10,404 nt of DNA from NCBI GenBank assembly GCA_963835855.1, contig CAWIHA010000002.1, positions 1 to 10,404 on the forward strand, given 5' to 3'. Origin of the DNA: CAWIHA01 sp963835855. Lineage in GTDB: Bacteria > Acidobacteriota > Terriglobia > Bryobacterales > Bryobacteraceae. Under the pieces are notes generated by a model. It ran no database searches and had not been told where the DNA came from. It was given only the letters and a program-made list of their open reading frames with translations. Position numbers and translations under genes: made by a program. Positions 1 through 5,649 of this stretch are shown in pieces. Position 1 is the first letter of the stretch, and each line of letters opens with the position of its first letter.

Positions 1-1
1 C

Positions 2-694
2 ACCCTTACTTTGGCCTTGAACCCGATCAACCTGATCCTGACGCCGGGGACGTCCTCATCGATCGACCCGCTGAACCCTCTGCAGGTCAACCTTTCGACG
101 GGCGATACGGGCACGCAAGTCACGGTTACAGAGAGCCCCTCCACGTTGTTTTTCACCCCGGTCTTCTCATTCGCGAACACGTATAATTTGTCCAGCGCTT
201 GCGCCGCGGCGCTGAGTTTTTCGTTTAGTAACGGCTACGGCGCCGTGAACAGCACGGTTACAGCGGCGCCCGCCGGCTGCAGCGGTGTTTTCGGCGGCTT
301 TGCGGTCGGATCCACGGGGTCAAACCCAAGCAATACGTTGTGGGTGGTGGTTCCGCCGCAGATTCTAATTCAAATGCTATATGGAGAGGCGCATGGGCAG
401 GCCGCCATCGGCGATTCGGTTTCAGAACCGGCGATTGGCGTCGCGGCCCGAAACAGAATTGGCGACTCTACTTGGTTTCCGGGCTCTACCAACTATCAGA
501 ATACGATCACGGCCGGTCAGTTCCTTTCTATCAGAAACTGCACCGCAAACAACAACTGCGTACAAAACGGCACCACGCCGGAGCTGAGCGTAGCCGCACA
601 CGTCTTCGCAGGCATCACAACCGTTTCTGTCGGCCACGCGGAATGCTTTTTCAGCCCGACCTGGAACGACTGGCTGCAGTATCACCACTTATAG
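2..694 (+). CDS. SleB-like cell-wall hydrolase, secreted, 5' partial
   Basis: The reading frame is open from the window edge, so the N-terminus is missing. The first ~115 visible residues are rich in Ser, Thr, Gly and Asn and look like an extracellular beta-sandwich (Ig-like) spacer. From about residue 117 (counting from the TTG at 11) comes ILIQMLYGEAHGQ, then AIGVAARNRIGDSTWFP and the ITAGQF segment. This order of a GEA-type Glu (E126), an ARNR helix, FP and GQF matches the Hydrolase_2/SleB family, which cuts peptidoglycan; Glu is the family's catalytic residue. Several Cys (C64, C90, C177, C183, C212) fit an exported protein. The frame stops at 692-694, but the expected C-terminal tail continues in another frame up to 873, so the gene appears frameshifted. 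Substrate is inferred from family only. An acidobacterial exported protein that keeps the fold without hydrolase activity is possible. Confidence 0.6.
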   Translation, partial: TLTLALNPINLILTPGTSSSIDPLNPLQVNLSTGDTGTQVTVTESPSTLFFTPVFSFANTYNLSSACAAALSFSFSNGYGAVNSTVTAAPAGCSGVFGGFAVGSTGSNPSNTLWVVVPPQILIQMLYGEAHGQAAIGDSVSEPAIGVAARNRIGDSTWFPGSTNYQNTITAGQFLSIRNCTANNNCVQNGTTPELSVAAHVFAGITTVSVGHAECFFSPTWNDWLQYHHL

Positions 695-873
695 GGACAA
701 CCACGACAACGATACCAACGGTGGGCCAAGATCCGCAATGTTTCCCACCCTCAGTCAGGCAGTTCGTGTACAACAGCTCGATTGGGAAAAACGCTAATGG
801 AAAGGGTGCGCCGGCGTTCGTCTTCGTGCAAACGCGAAGTCCCTCCGACCCGGCCGTTATTCAGATCAATTGA
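674..873 (+). pseudogene. out-of-frame C-terminal tail of the SleB-like protein
   Basis: After the TAG at 692-694, frame 1 carries a convincing protein tail: a GTTTTTIPTV linker, then DPQCFPPSVRQFVYNSS, IGKNANGKGAPAFVFVQ and SDPAVIQIN, ending in TGA at 871-873. The composition (one Cys, a threonine linker, then a compact beta-rich end) fits the continuation of the upstream protein and does not look like random out-of-frame translation, which is Arg/Pro-rich in this DNA. Joining the two frames needs a net -1 shift, equivalent to one lost base, somewhere around 660-690. No slippery heptamer is visible there, so I read it as a mutation or sequencing error, not programmed frameshifting. The tail's stop lies within the ribosome-binding site of the next gene, which supports 873 as the ancestral end. 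Confidence 0.6.
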
Positions 874-878
874 AGGAG
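873..878 (+). promoter_or_regulatory. ribosome binding site for the 884 gene
   Basis: AAGGAG lies 5 nt before the ATG at 884. It fixes this start and rules out the earlier in-frame ATGs at 782 and 797, which lie inside the tail of the preceding gene. It overlaps that gene's last stop codon, which suggests translational coupling. Confidence 0.75.
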
Positions 879-883
879 CCATT

Positions 884-1688
884 ATGCCTACGCGTTCATT
901 CACCTTGTTGCTGATAGCAGGCCTCCTGTCGGCGGCCATCGGACAGGCTCCCCCTACGTCCCAGGCTTCTCCAGCCCGCGAGCAGCGGCGGCAGACATAC
1001 CTGGAACTGAGCAAGAAAATCTTTGCCGGAGCGCAGGCCCCAGATGCCGTGCGCCGAGCCGTGAATAACTTGCCGCCGGCGCAGGTGACCGGGATAACTG
1101 AGCAGCTCCATGATCTCTCGGTCGCGGAGATCGAGGACGTTCTTGGGGGACCGAAGCCGTCCGCGCAGAATGTCATCGACGCCCTCAAAACCATCCTGGG
1201 GGAGACCGCGCTGGCAGGGTGGGGAGCCCAATTTACGAACACCCCGTTCGCGGAGTTCATCGAGACTCGGCGGCGCCCGAGCGGTGGCAGTTTCGTATGG
1301 CATCCTGCGGGGCGGCGGCGCCCTCCCCAACAGCCACCCATATCTCGAATTCTATGTGCCCCAAAACGCGAAGTGGAGACTCCAGGCGTCAGCAGATCTA
1401 GACTTCGACGGCCGCACATTCTTTGTTTCGCCGGTGGACGCCGGAGTGCCGGGTCAGGCTTGGTTTCTGGCGTGGGGAAGGATGTGTGGCGATACAGGCG
1501 GCGACCTGAATGTGCGCCTTTACGCATTCGATGGAAGAGAGGTGCGGATGATGTGGCAGAGAGACGACCTGATCTGGGGCGCCGTGACAGTGTCGCACGG
1601 CTCGGCGACGCTCGAGTACGATAAGGAATACCATTCGGCTGAGCGCGTGCGCGAGACCCTGTACGTCACACCGAACGGGCTCAAGTGA
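884..1688 (+). CDS. secreted protein of unknown family, frameshifted (paralogue of 1706-2560)
   Basis: I do not recognise the family. The ATG at 884 has a strong ribosome-binding site and opens a signal peptide, MPTRSFTLLLIAGLLSAA, with likely cleavage near IGQA. The first ~127 codons are in frame 2 and include a helical part with SAQNVIDALKTILG. From about 1260 the sensible protein is in frame 3: SRLGGARAVAVSYG, ILRGGGALPNSHPYLEFY, VPGQAWFLAWG, then RLYAFDGREVRMMW, ending with TGA at 1686-1688. Without a shift, frame 2 runs on to 1624 as Arg-rich nonsense. The next gene has matching blocks in the same order (ADQVKAGLDILLG, LVAGVEIWRGG, VPGELWLMAS, CLIAFDGEKFRTVW), so the joined reading is well supported. 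A net +1 shift in about 1240-1266 is needed. Role unknown; probably periplasmic or extracellular. Confidence 0.65.
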
Positions 1689-1705
1689 GACTGGTCCGGG
1701 ATCGG

Positions 1706-2560
1706 ATGAGGTCAGCCAAGCCATCTCTCGTCGTCATTACCGCGTGCTGCGAGTTGTGCCTGATTGCCGCGACTACGCAGGCGCAGCAAGGAGCCGCGGC
1801 GAAGCGCCATGCCGCCGTCGTGGCAAAACTGTCGAAGCAACTTCGGTGGAACGACGAGCCGAGCCACCAGCGATACCTTGCGGCGCGAAACCAGGCGACC
1901 CAGCAGCTTCTGAGCGAGATTGATGGATTCATCTCGGACAATTTCCAGCCAGGCACCGCGACAGCGGATCAGGTTAAGGCCGGTCTGGATATACTATTGG
2001 GGTACAACAATAAGTCGGGAGGGAATAATTTCGCCTTCTCGGTGAGCCTTCCTAGCGGAAAGTTCCTGGTCGCCGGAGTCGAGATCTGGCGTGGTGGCAG
2101 GGCCATGGCCGAGGACGCGGTGTCGATCCGGGCCTACAAGGAAACTGGGAACAAGTTCGTCCTCGCCGCAAGCACGGGGGATCTGCACGCTAGCGATGCG
2201 GAGGATCCCTTTCAGGTTCTAGTCAGCCTGTGCCTTAGGGTCCTGCCCAATCCTCCGGTTCCGGGTGAACTGTGGCTTATGGCTTCGGCGGATGTGAACG
2301 TTCAGGCACCGCCCATGGTGGCTATGTGCCTCATCGCGTTCGACGGCGAGAAATTCCGCACGGTTTGGTCGCCGGAAGCCATCGTGGCCGAAGGTTCGGA
2401 TTCGGCCGTGCAGTTTACGCCCGGCGGCTTCACCGTGAACAAGCTGTTCGATTCGTCAGGGGAGGCGGCCCTGGCTCCGAACCTCGTGATCCACGACCAG
2501 TACACCCTGGCGGCCGATGGACCACACATGGTCGGCGAGTGGAAAACCAAACGGCAGTAG
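1706..2560 (+). CDS. secreted protein of unknown family, intact paralogue of 884-1688
   Basis: This is a 284-residue protein from the ATG at 1706, with signal peptide MRSAKPSLVVITACCELCLI and likely cleavage after AATTQA. An in-frame GTG at 1685 overlaps the previous stop (GTGA) and would add 7 residues, but the ATG gives the cleaner signal peptide; the ribosome-binding site is poor for both. After cleavage come a charged helical region (residues 30-100), LPSGKFLVAGVEIWRGG (115-131), VPGELWLMAS (185-194), and IAFDGEKFRTVWSPEAIV (210-227). The last three blocks are shared in order with the upstream gene, so the pair is a tandem duplication that has diverged a lot. There are no membrane segments beyond the signal peptide and no recognised catalytic motif. 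The AFDG(E/R)xxxxxW block resembles a beta-strand repeat, but I cannot assign a fold. Likely in one operon with its neighbours. Confidence 0.75.
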   Translation: MRSAKPSLVVITACCELCLIAATTQAQQGAAAKRHAAVVAKLSKQLRWNDEPSHQRYLAARNQATQQLLSEIDGFISDNFQPGTATADQVKAGLDILLGYNNKSGGNNFAFSVSLPSGKFLVAGVEIWRGGRAMAEDAVSIRAYKETGNKFVLAASTGDLHASDAEDPFQVLVSLCLRVLPNPPVPGELWLMASADVNVQAPPMVAMCLIAFDGEKFRTVWSPEAIVAEGSDSAVQFTPGGFTVNKLFDSSGEAALAPNLVIHDQYTLAADGPHMVGEWKTKRQ

Positions 2561-2574
2561 GGCAACGGCCCATC

Positions 2575-2739
2575 GTGCCCTCGGCCAAACGAATTCTAAC
2601 CGTTCTCGCGGCATGCCAACTTCTCTGGCTGCCCGATCCCGTGGCCGCTTCCGAACATAAGAACCCTTTTAAGGCGGGGAGGGTGCCGGGCAAATTCTTG
2701 CTAAAGTCCAACACCATCACCATCACCGTAACGCCCTAG
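2575..2739 (+). CDS. small secreted peptide, 54 aa, unknown
   Basis: A GTG at 2575, 14 nt after the previous stop, opens a 54-residue protein. It starts with VPSAKRILTVLAACQLLWL, a typical short signal peptide, with likely cleavage after PDPVAA. The mature part would be only ~29 residues: SEHKNPFKAGRVPGKFLL, then an alternating beta-like end, NTITITVTP. No clear Shine-Dalgarno sequence is visible, so translation may depend on coupling to the upstream gene. The frame also runs upstream inside the previous gene, but only this last part has protein-like composition. It could be a chance frame; the signal peptide and position favour a real gene. Function unknown. Confidence 0.45.
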   Translation: MPSAKRILTVLAACQLLWLPDPVAASEHKNPFKAGRVPGKFLLKSNTITITVTP

Positions 2740-2772
2740 GCGGGGGCACGCATATCCGCGCGCGCTCGATGC

Positions 2773-2778
2773 TACAAT
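2773..2778 (+). promoter_or_regulatory. possible -10 box for the glycosyltransferase gene
   Basis: TACAAT lies 10 nt before the TTG start at 2789, which would put transcription start near 2785 and give an almost leaderless mRNA. There is no ribosome-binding site before the TTG and no good -35 box, so this is suggestive only. Confidence 0.35.
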
Positions 2779-2788
2779 ATGCCCCGAG

Positions 2789-4039
2789 TTGATTCGCGCG
2801 ACGGAATTCCTGTTCTGGCTTTCGATCGGCCTCGCCGTTTACACGTATGCGGTGTACCCGGCCGTGCTGCTGTTGCTGGCCGGCGCGTGGCAGCTCGTGG
2901 GAAGCCTGCGGTCCGGCCTGAGCCGGAGGGAGAGCCGCCGGGAGGCCAGCGGCCAGGCGCCATTCGTCAGCCTCGTTTTCCCGGCGCACAACGAGGAAGC
3001 GATCATCGAGGACAAGATCCGCAACTGTCTCGCCCTCGATTATCCGCGGGACCGCCTGGAGATCCTCGCCGGCTGTGATGGTTGCGACGATCGCACGGCC
3101 GGGCTCGCCGCCGGCCTGCGCGCGCCCCATCTGCGGCTATTCGAATTCCCGCGCGCGGGCAAGCCCGTCACTTTGAACCGTCTCGTGCCGCAGGCCTCCG
3201 GCGGGATCGTCGTCTTCTCGGACGCGAACACGATGCTCGCGCAGGGCGCGCTGCGCGCAATTGTGCGCCATTTCGCAAACCCTGAGATCGGGTGCGTGTG
3301 CGGCAGGCTGCAGCTCACCGCTCCGCGCGGCGCTTCAGAGACCGAAGGCCTCTACTGGCGCTATGAGACCTTCCTGAAGAGCCTCGAAAGCCGGCTCAAT
3401 ATGCTGGTGGGCGCCAATGGCGGCATCTTCGCAATCCGCCGCGAGCTCTTCACACCCCTGCCCGATGGTACGATCATAGACGATTTCCTGATCTCGATGC
3501 GGATTCGCGCGCGCGGTTTCCGCGTCGTTTACGACGCCGAAGCCGCCGGTTGCGAAGAGGCGGTCTCCATCGCGGAGGAGTTTCGCCGCCGCGTTCGTAT
3601 CGGCGCGGGCAACCTGCACGCGCTCAGATACACGTGGCGACTGCTGAGTCCGGCCGCGGGGCTGGTCGCGTTCTCCTATTGGTCGCACAAGATCTGCCGG
3701 TGGCTGGTTCCGCTGGCGCTCCCCGCCGCTTTTGTCTCGGCCGTACTACTGGCTCAGCGGCCGGTGTACGCGGTCTTCGCCGCCCTCGCCGCCTGCTTCG
3801 TACTGATGGCCTGGATCGGCTACCGGCTCGAGCGCCGCGATGTTCACATACGTGCGCTGAGCATCCCCTACTATTTTCTGTCGCTGAACCTCGCACTGCT
3901 CCTCGGCTTCGTGTCGTACTTGTTCGGACGCCAGAAGGGGGTGTGGACACCGACCGCCCACCCCGCGCCTTCCGCATCGCCGCGTTCGGAATCGGGCCCC
4001 GCCCCGGCAGAGCCCGCGGAAACGTCCCGGCACTCCTAG
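2789..4039 (+). CDS. membrane-anchored family 2 glycosyltransferase
   Basis: A 416-residue inner-membrane enzyme, expected to transfer sugar from a nucleotide-sugar donor to build an envelope or exported polysaccharide. One membrane segment (residues 5-33) precedes a GT-A catalytic domain: FVSLVFPAHNEE (59-70), the donor-binding region AGCDGCDDRT (94-103), SDANT (144-148, in place of the DxD motif), GANGGIFAIRREL (208-220) and IIDDF (229-233, the acceptor/base position). Three or so membrane segments follow (about 288-345 and 358-380), and the protein ends in a Pro/Ala/Ser-rich tail (~388-416). This layout resembles cellulose-synthase-like and hyaluronan-type GT2 enzymes. RRRVRIGAGN (267-275) sits where processive enzymes carry QxxRW, but the Trp is absent, so processivity is doubtful. 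The TTG start is the only start that keeps the first membrane helix. Substrate unknown. Confidence 0.88.
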   Translation: MIRATEFLFWLSIGLAVYTYAVYPAVLLLLAGAWQLVGSLRSGLSRRESRREASGQAPFVSLVFPAHNEEAIIEDKIRNCLALDYPRDRLEILAGCDGCDDRTAGLAAGLRAPHLRLFEFPRAGKPVTLNRLVPQASGGIVVFSDANTMLAQGALRAIVRHFANPEIGCVCGRLQLTAPRGASETEGLYWRYETFLKSLESRLNMLVGANGGIFAIRRELFTPLPDGTIIDDFLISMRIRARGFRVVYDAEAAGCEEAVSIAEEFRRRVRIGAGNLHALRYTWRLLSPAAGLVAFSYWSHKICRWLVPLALPAAFVSAVLLAQRPVYAVFAALAACFVLMAWIGYRLERRDVHIRALSIPYYFLSLNLALLLGFVSYLFGRQKGVWTPTAHPAPSASPRSESGPAPAEPAETSRHS

Positions 4040-4170
4040 ACCAGCGCGCCGCTTCCGCGGACACCAGCAGAAATGCCGCCTCCGCCCCCGTTGCCCTCGC
4101 CGCCGTAAAGCCTAGGCAGTTGCCCCTAAAGCGCCGGCCACGATATGCCGATGAGCACTTTGAGGCACTC

Positions 4171-4599
4171 GTGAAAGCGGAAAATATTCCGGTTCTGGAT
4201 CGCGGAAGTCTGCTCGAGCGGCTCAGCGGCGATGTGGACTTCCTACACGAGCTTGCCGGGCTGTTTATGGAAGACTGCCCGAAGCTGATGGCGGAGATAC
4301 GGAGCGCTGTTGCCGACCGCAACGCGCGCGGCCTCGAGCATGCCGCGCATGCCCTGAAAGGCTCCCTCTCCAATTTCGGCGGCGAACTGGCGCGCGAAGC
4401 CGCCTGGCGGCTCGAAAGCATGGGGCGTGCAGACGACCTGAACAAGGCCAATGAGGCCTACGCGAACCTGGAGTTTGAGATTCAACGATTCCAGCAAGCC
4501 CTGGGCGCGCTATCCAAGGAGTCTCACGGACCAACAAGCGGCCACGCCCCAACCCACCACGGTCGAAGATTTGGATCGTGGGTAACAGGGTGTGGGTAG
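4171..4599 (+). CDS. stand-alone histidine phosphotransfer (Hpt) domain protein
   Basis: A 142-residue protein if started at the GTG at 4171, which has GAGG 5 nt upstream; a TTG at 4120 would add 17 residues. It contains one Hpt four-helix bundle. VLDRGSLLERLSGDVDFL (8-25) is the usual entry helix, HELAGLFMEDCPKLMAEI follows, and the phosphoacceptor motif is HAAHALKGSLSNFG, with His60 next to ALKG. The domain ends near residue 115, and a short tail rich in Gly, His and Thr follows. Hpt proteins pass phosphate between response-regulator receiver domains in multistep phosphorelays, in the cytoplasm. No kinase or receiver domain is encoded beside it, so its partners are elsewhere. The frame is open upstream into the glycosyltransferase region, but that stretch reads as Ala/Arg/Pro-rich and I do not think it is coding. 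It may be co-transcribed with the glycosyltransferase (131 nt gap). Confidence 0.75.
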   Translation: MKAENIPVLDRGSLLERLSGDVDFLHELAGLFMEDCPKLMAEIRSAVADRNARGLEHAAHALKGSLSNFGGELAREAAWRLESMGRADDLNKANEAYANLEFEIQRFQQALGALSKESHGPTSGHAPTHHGRRFGSWVTGCG

Positions 4600-4670
4600 C
4601 GGCTGCAATCCCGCTACATCTACTACCCAAGTGGGTAGTGGGCGCGGCTTCGCCACATCCCGCGACCCAC
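4578..4670. repeat. cluster of overlapping stem-loops built on GTGGGTA
   Basis: GTGGGTA occurs at 4578, 4592 and 4631, and its complement TACCCA at 4624-4629. Several stems are possible and compete: GTAGCGG (4596-4602) with CCGCTAC (4611-4617); TGGGTAG (4593-4599) with CTACCCA (4623-4629); ACTACCC (4622-4628) with GGGTAGT (4633-4639) over the loop AAGT; and a long imperfect stem 4631-4642 with 4659-4670 (one mismatch, one G-T), capped by GGC-TTC-GCC. It begins inside the last codons of the Hpt gene. There is no T-run, so it is not a standard intrinsic terminator. It may still end or stabilise the upstream transcript, or be a REP-like element. Confidence 0.6.
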
Positions 4671-4709
4671 AGCCCCAGTCGGGCCGGCCCAGGCGATCTG
4701 ATGCAGCAA

Positions 4710-4759
4710 GCGGTTGTACGCAGCGCGCGGTTTGATATCGTACGCGGTCTGATATAGTA
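4710..4759 (+). promoter_or_regulatory. three 17-bp-phased repeats / probable mqnD promoter
   Basis: GCGGTY recurs at 4710, 4727 and 4744, exactly 17 bp apart. The last two units are near-identical (GCGGTTTGATATCGTA and GCGGTCTGATATAGTA); the first is degenerate (GCGGTTGTACG). Within them TTGATA (4732-4737) resembles a -35 box and TATAGT (4753-4758) a -10 box, though the spacer is only 15 bp. Phased repeats overlapping a promoter suggest binding of a regulator in multiple copies. The ATG of mqnD at 4794 lies 34 nt after the last repeat and has no clear ribosome-binding site. Confidence 0.45.
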
Positions 4760-4793
4760 AAAGTTCTCCACGCTATGACGTTCTCCCTCGCCC

Positions 4794-5621
4794 ATGGAAT
4801 TTGTGTGCGCTCATAGCCCGGATTCCGACGACGCGTACATGTTCTACGCGCTCGCCACCTGCAAGATCCGGTCGCGGCTGGTCACGTTTCGCCATGTCCT
4901 CGAAGATATCGAAACGCTGAACTCGAAGGCCCAGGAAGGCTGCTATGCGCTCACGGCGATTTCCTGCCACGCTTACCCGTATGTGGCCGATAAGTACGTG
5001 CTCATGGCCAGCGGTTCGAGCGTCGGAGACGGTTACGGCCCCTTGTTGGTTTCCACGCAAGCCCTCGCGCCTGAGGCGATCAAGGGCAAGCGGATTGCCA
5101 TACCGGGCACGCACACCACTGCCTACCTGGCGCTCAGAATTTTCGAGCCGGATTTCGAACCGGTGGTTGTTCCGTTCGACAAAATCATGGAAGCCGTCGC
5201 GGAGCGCTCGGCCGAACTCGGCCTGGTGATTCACGAAGGTCAGTTGACGTACACGCGTGGCGGGTTCAACAAGGTGCTCGACCTGGGCGCGTGGTGGAAA
5301 TCGCAGTTCTCGCTGCCGCTGCCTCTGGGCGCCAACGCCCTGCTCCGCTCGCTCTCGCCCGAGGTCCAGGCGGAGTGTTGCCGCCTCATGCGCGAGAGCG
5401 TTCAATACGCTCTCGACAACCACGAAGAGGCTCTGAACTACGCGTTGCAGTTCGCCCGCGATATGGAGCCGGGCCTGGCGGAGAAATTTATCGGCATGTA
5501 CGTCAACCACTACACGGTCGATTGCGGCGAGGTCGTCCCGGAAGCCCTCCAAAAGCTGTTCGACCTCGGCTACGAGTGCGGCCTCATCCCCCGCCGCGCG
5601 ACCGTGGAATTCGTGCGCTGA
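4794..5621 (+). CDS. mqnD: MqnD-family menaquinone biosynthesis enzyme
   Basis: The 275-residue length matches MqnD, 1,4-dihydroxy-6-naphthoate synthase, which splits cyclic de-hypoxanthine futalosine in the cytoplasmic futalosine route to menaquinone. Recognisable parts are HSPDSDDAYMFYAL (7-20), HVLEDIETLN (34-43), the segment ALTAISCHAYPYVADKY (52-68), SGSSVGDGYGPLLVS (73-87), and GLVIHEGQLTY (143-153). His147 corresponds to the His that acts as base in characterised MqnD. The fold is that of periplasmic binding proteins, so automated pipelines may call it an ABC substrate-binding protein, but there is no signal peptide. The SPDSDDAYMFYAL entry differs from the SPCPNDT form of studied MqnD enzymes, so this may be a sister subfamily. 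MqnA, MqnB, MqnC and MqnE are not in the window. The ATG at 4794 is the first in frame. Confidence 0.82.
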   Translation: MEFVCAHSPDSDDAYMFYALATCKIRSRLVTFRHVLEDIETLNSKAQEGCYALTAISCHAYPYVADKYVLMASGSSVGDGYGPLLVSTQALAPEAIKGKRIAIPGTHTTAYLALRIFEPDFEPVVVPFDKIMEAVAERSAELGLVIHEGQLTYTRGGFNKVLDLGAWWKSQFSLPLPLGANALLRSLSPEVQAECCRLMRESVQYALDNHEEALNYALQFARDMEPGLAEKFIGMYVNHYTVDCGEVVPEALQKLFDLGYECGLIPRRATVEFVR

Positions 5622-5637
5622 TCTGGCCTTCCCCTGC

Positions 5638-5643
5638 CATAAT
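5638..5643 (+). promoter_or_regulatory. possible -10 box giving a leaderless HEAT-repeat mRNA
   Basis: CATAAT ends 6 nt before the ATG at 5650 in the 28-nt gap after mqnD. Transcription from it would start at or next to the ATG. No ribosome-binding site is visible. The gene could instead be read through from mqnD. Confidence 0.35.
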
Positions 5644-5649
5644 TGAATC

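Noticed and set aside
751..1527. A 258-codon minus-strand frame over the first frameshifted secreted gene
   Set aside because: Arg-rich product without motifs. The plus-strand reading has a ribosome-binding site, a signal peptide and a paralogue.
2712..2727. CACCATCACCATCACC, resembling a vector His-tag
   Set aside because: In the likely frame it reads NTITITV, and there is no vector sequence around it. I take it as a chance repeat of the small peptide gene.
2743..2785. GGGGCA and TGCCCC flanking the glycosyltransferase -10 box
   Set aside because: Only 6 bp with a 31-nt loop and no supporting structure; expected by chance in this GC-rich gap.
3624..4451. A 275-codon minus-strand frame opposite the glycosyltransferase and Hpt genes
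   Set aside because: Its product is Arg/Ser/Pro-rich and it is antisense to two recognisable domains, so it is a shadow frame.
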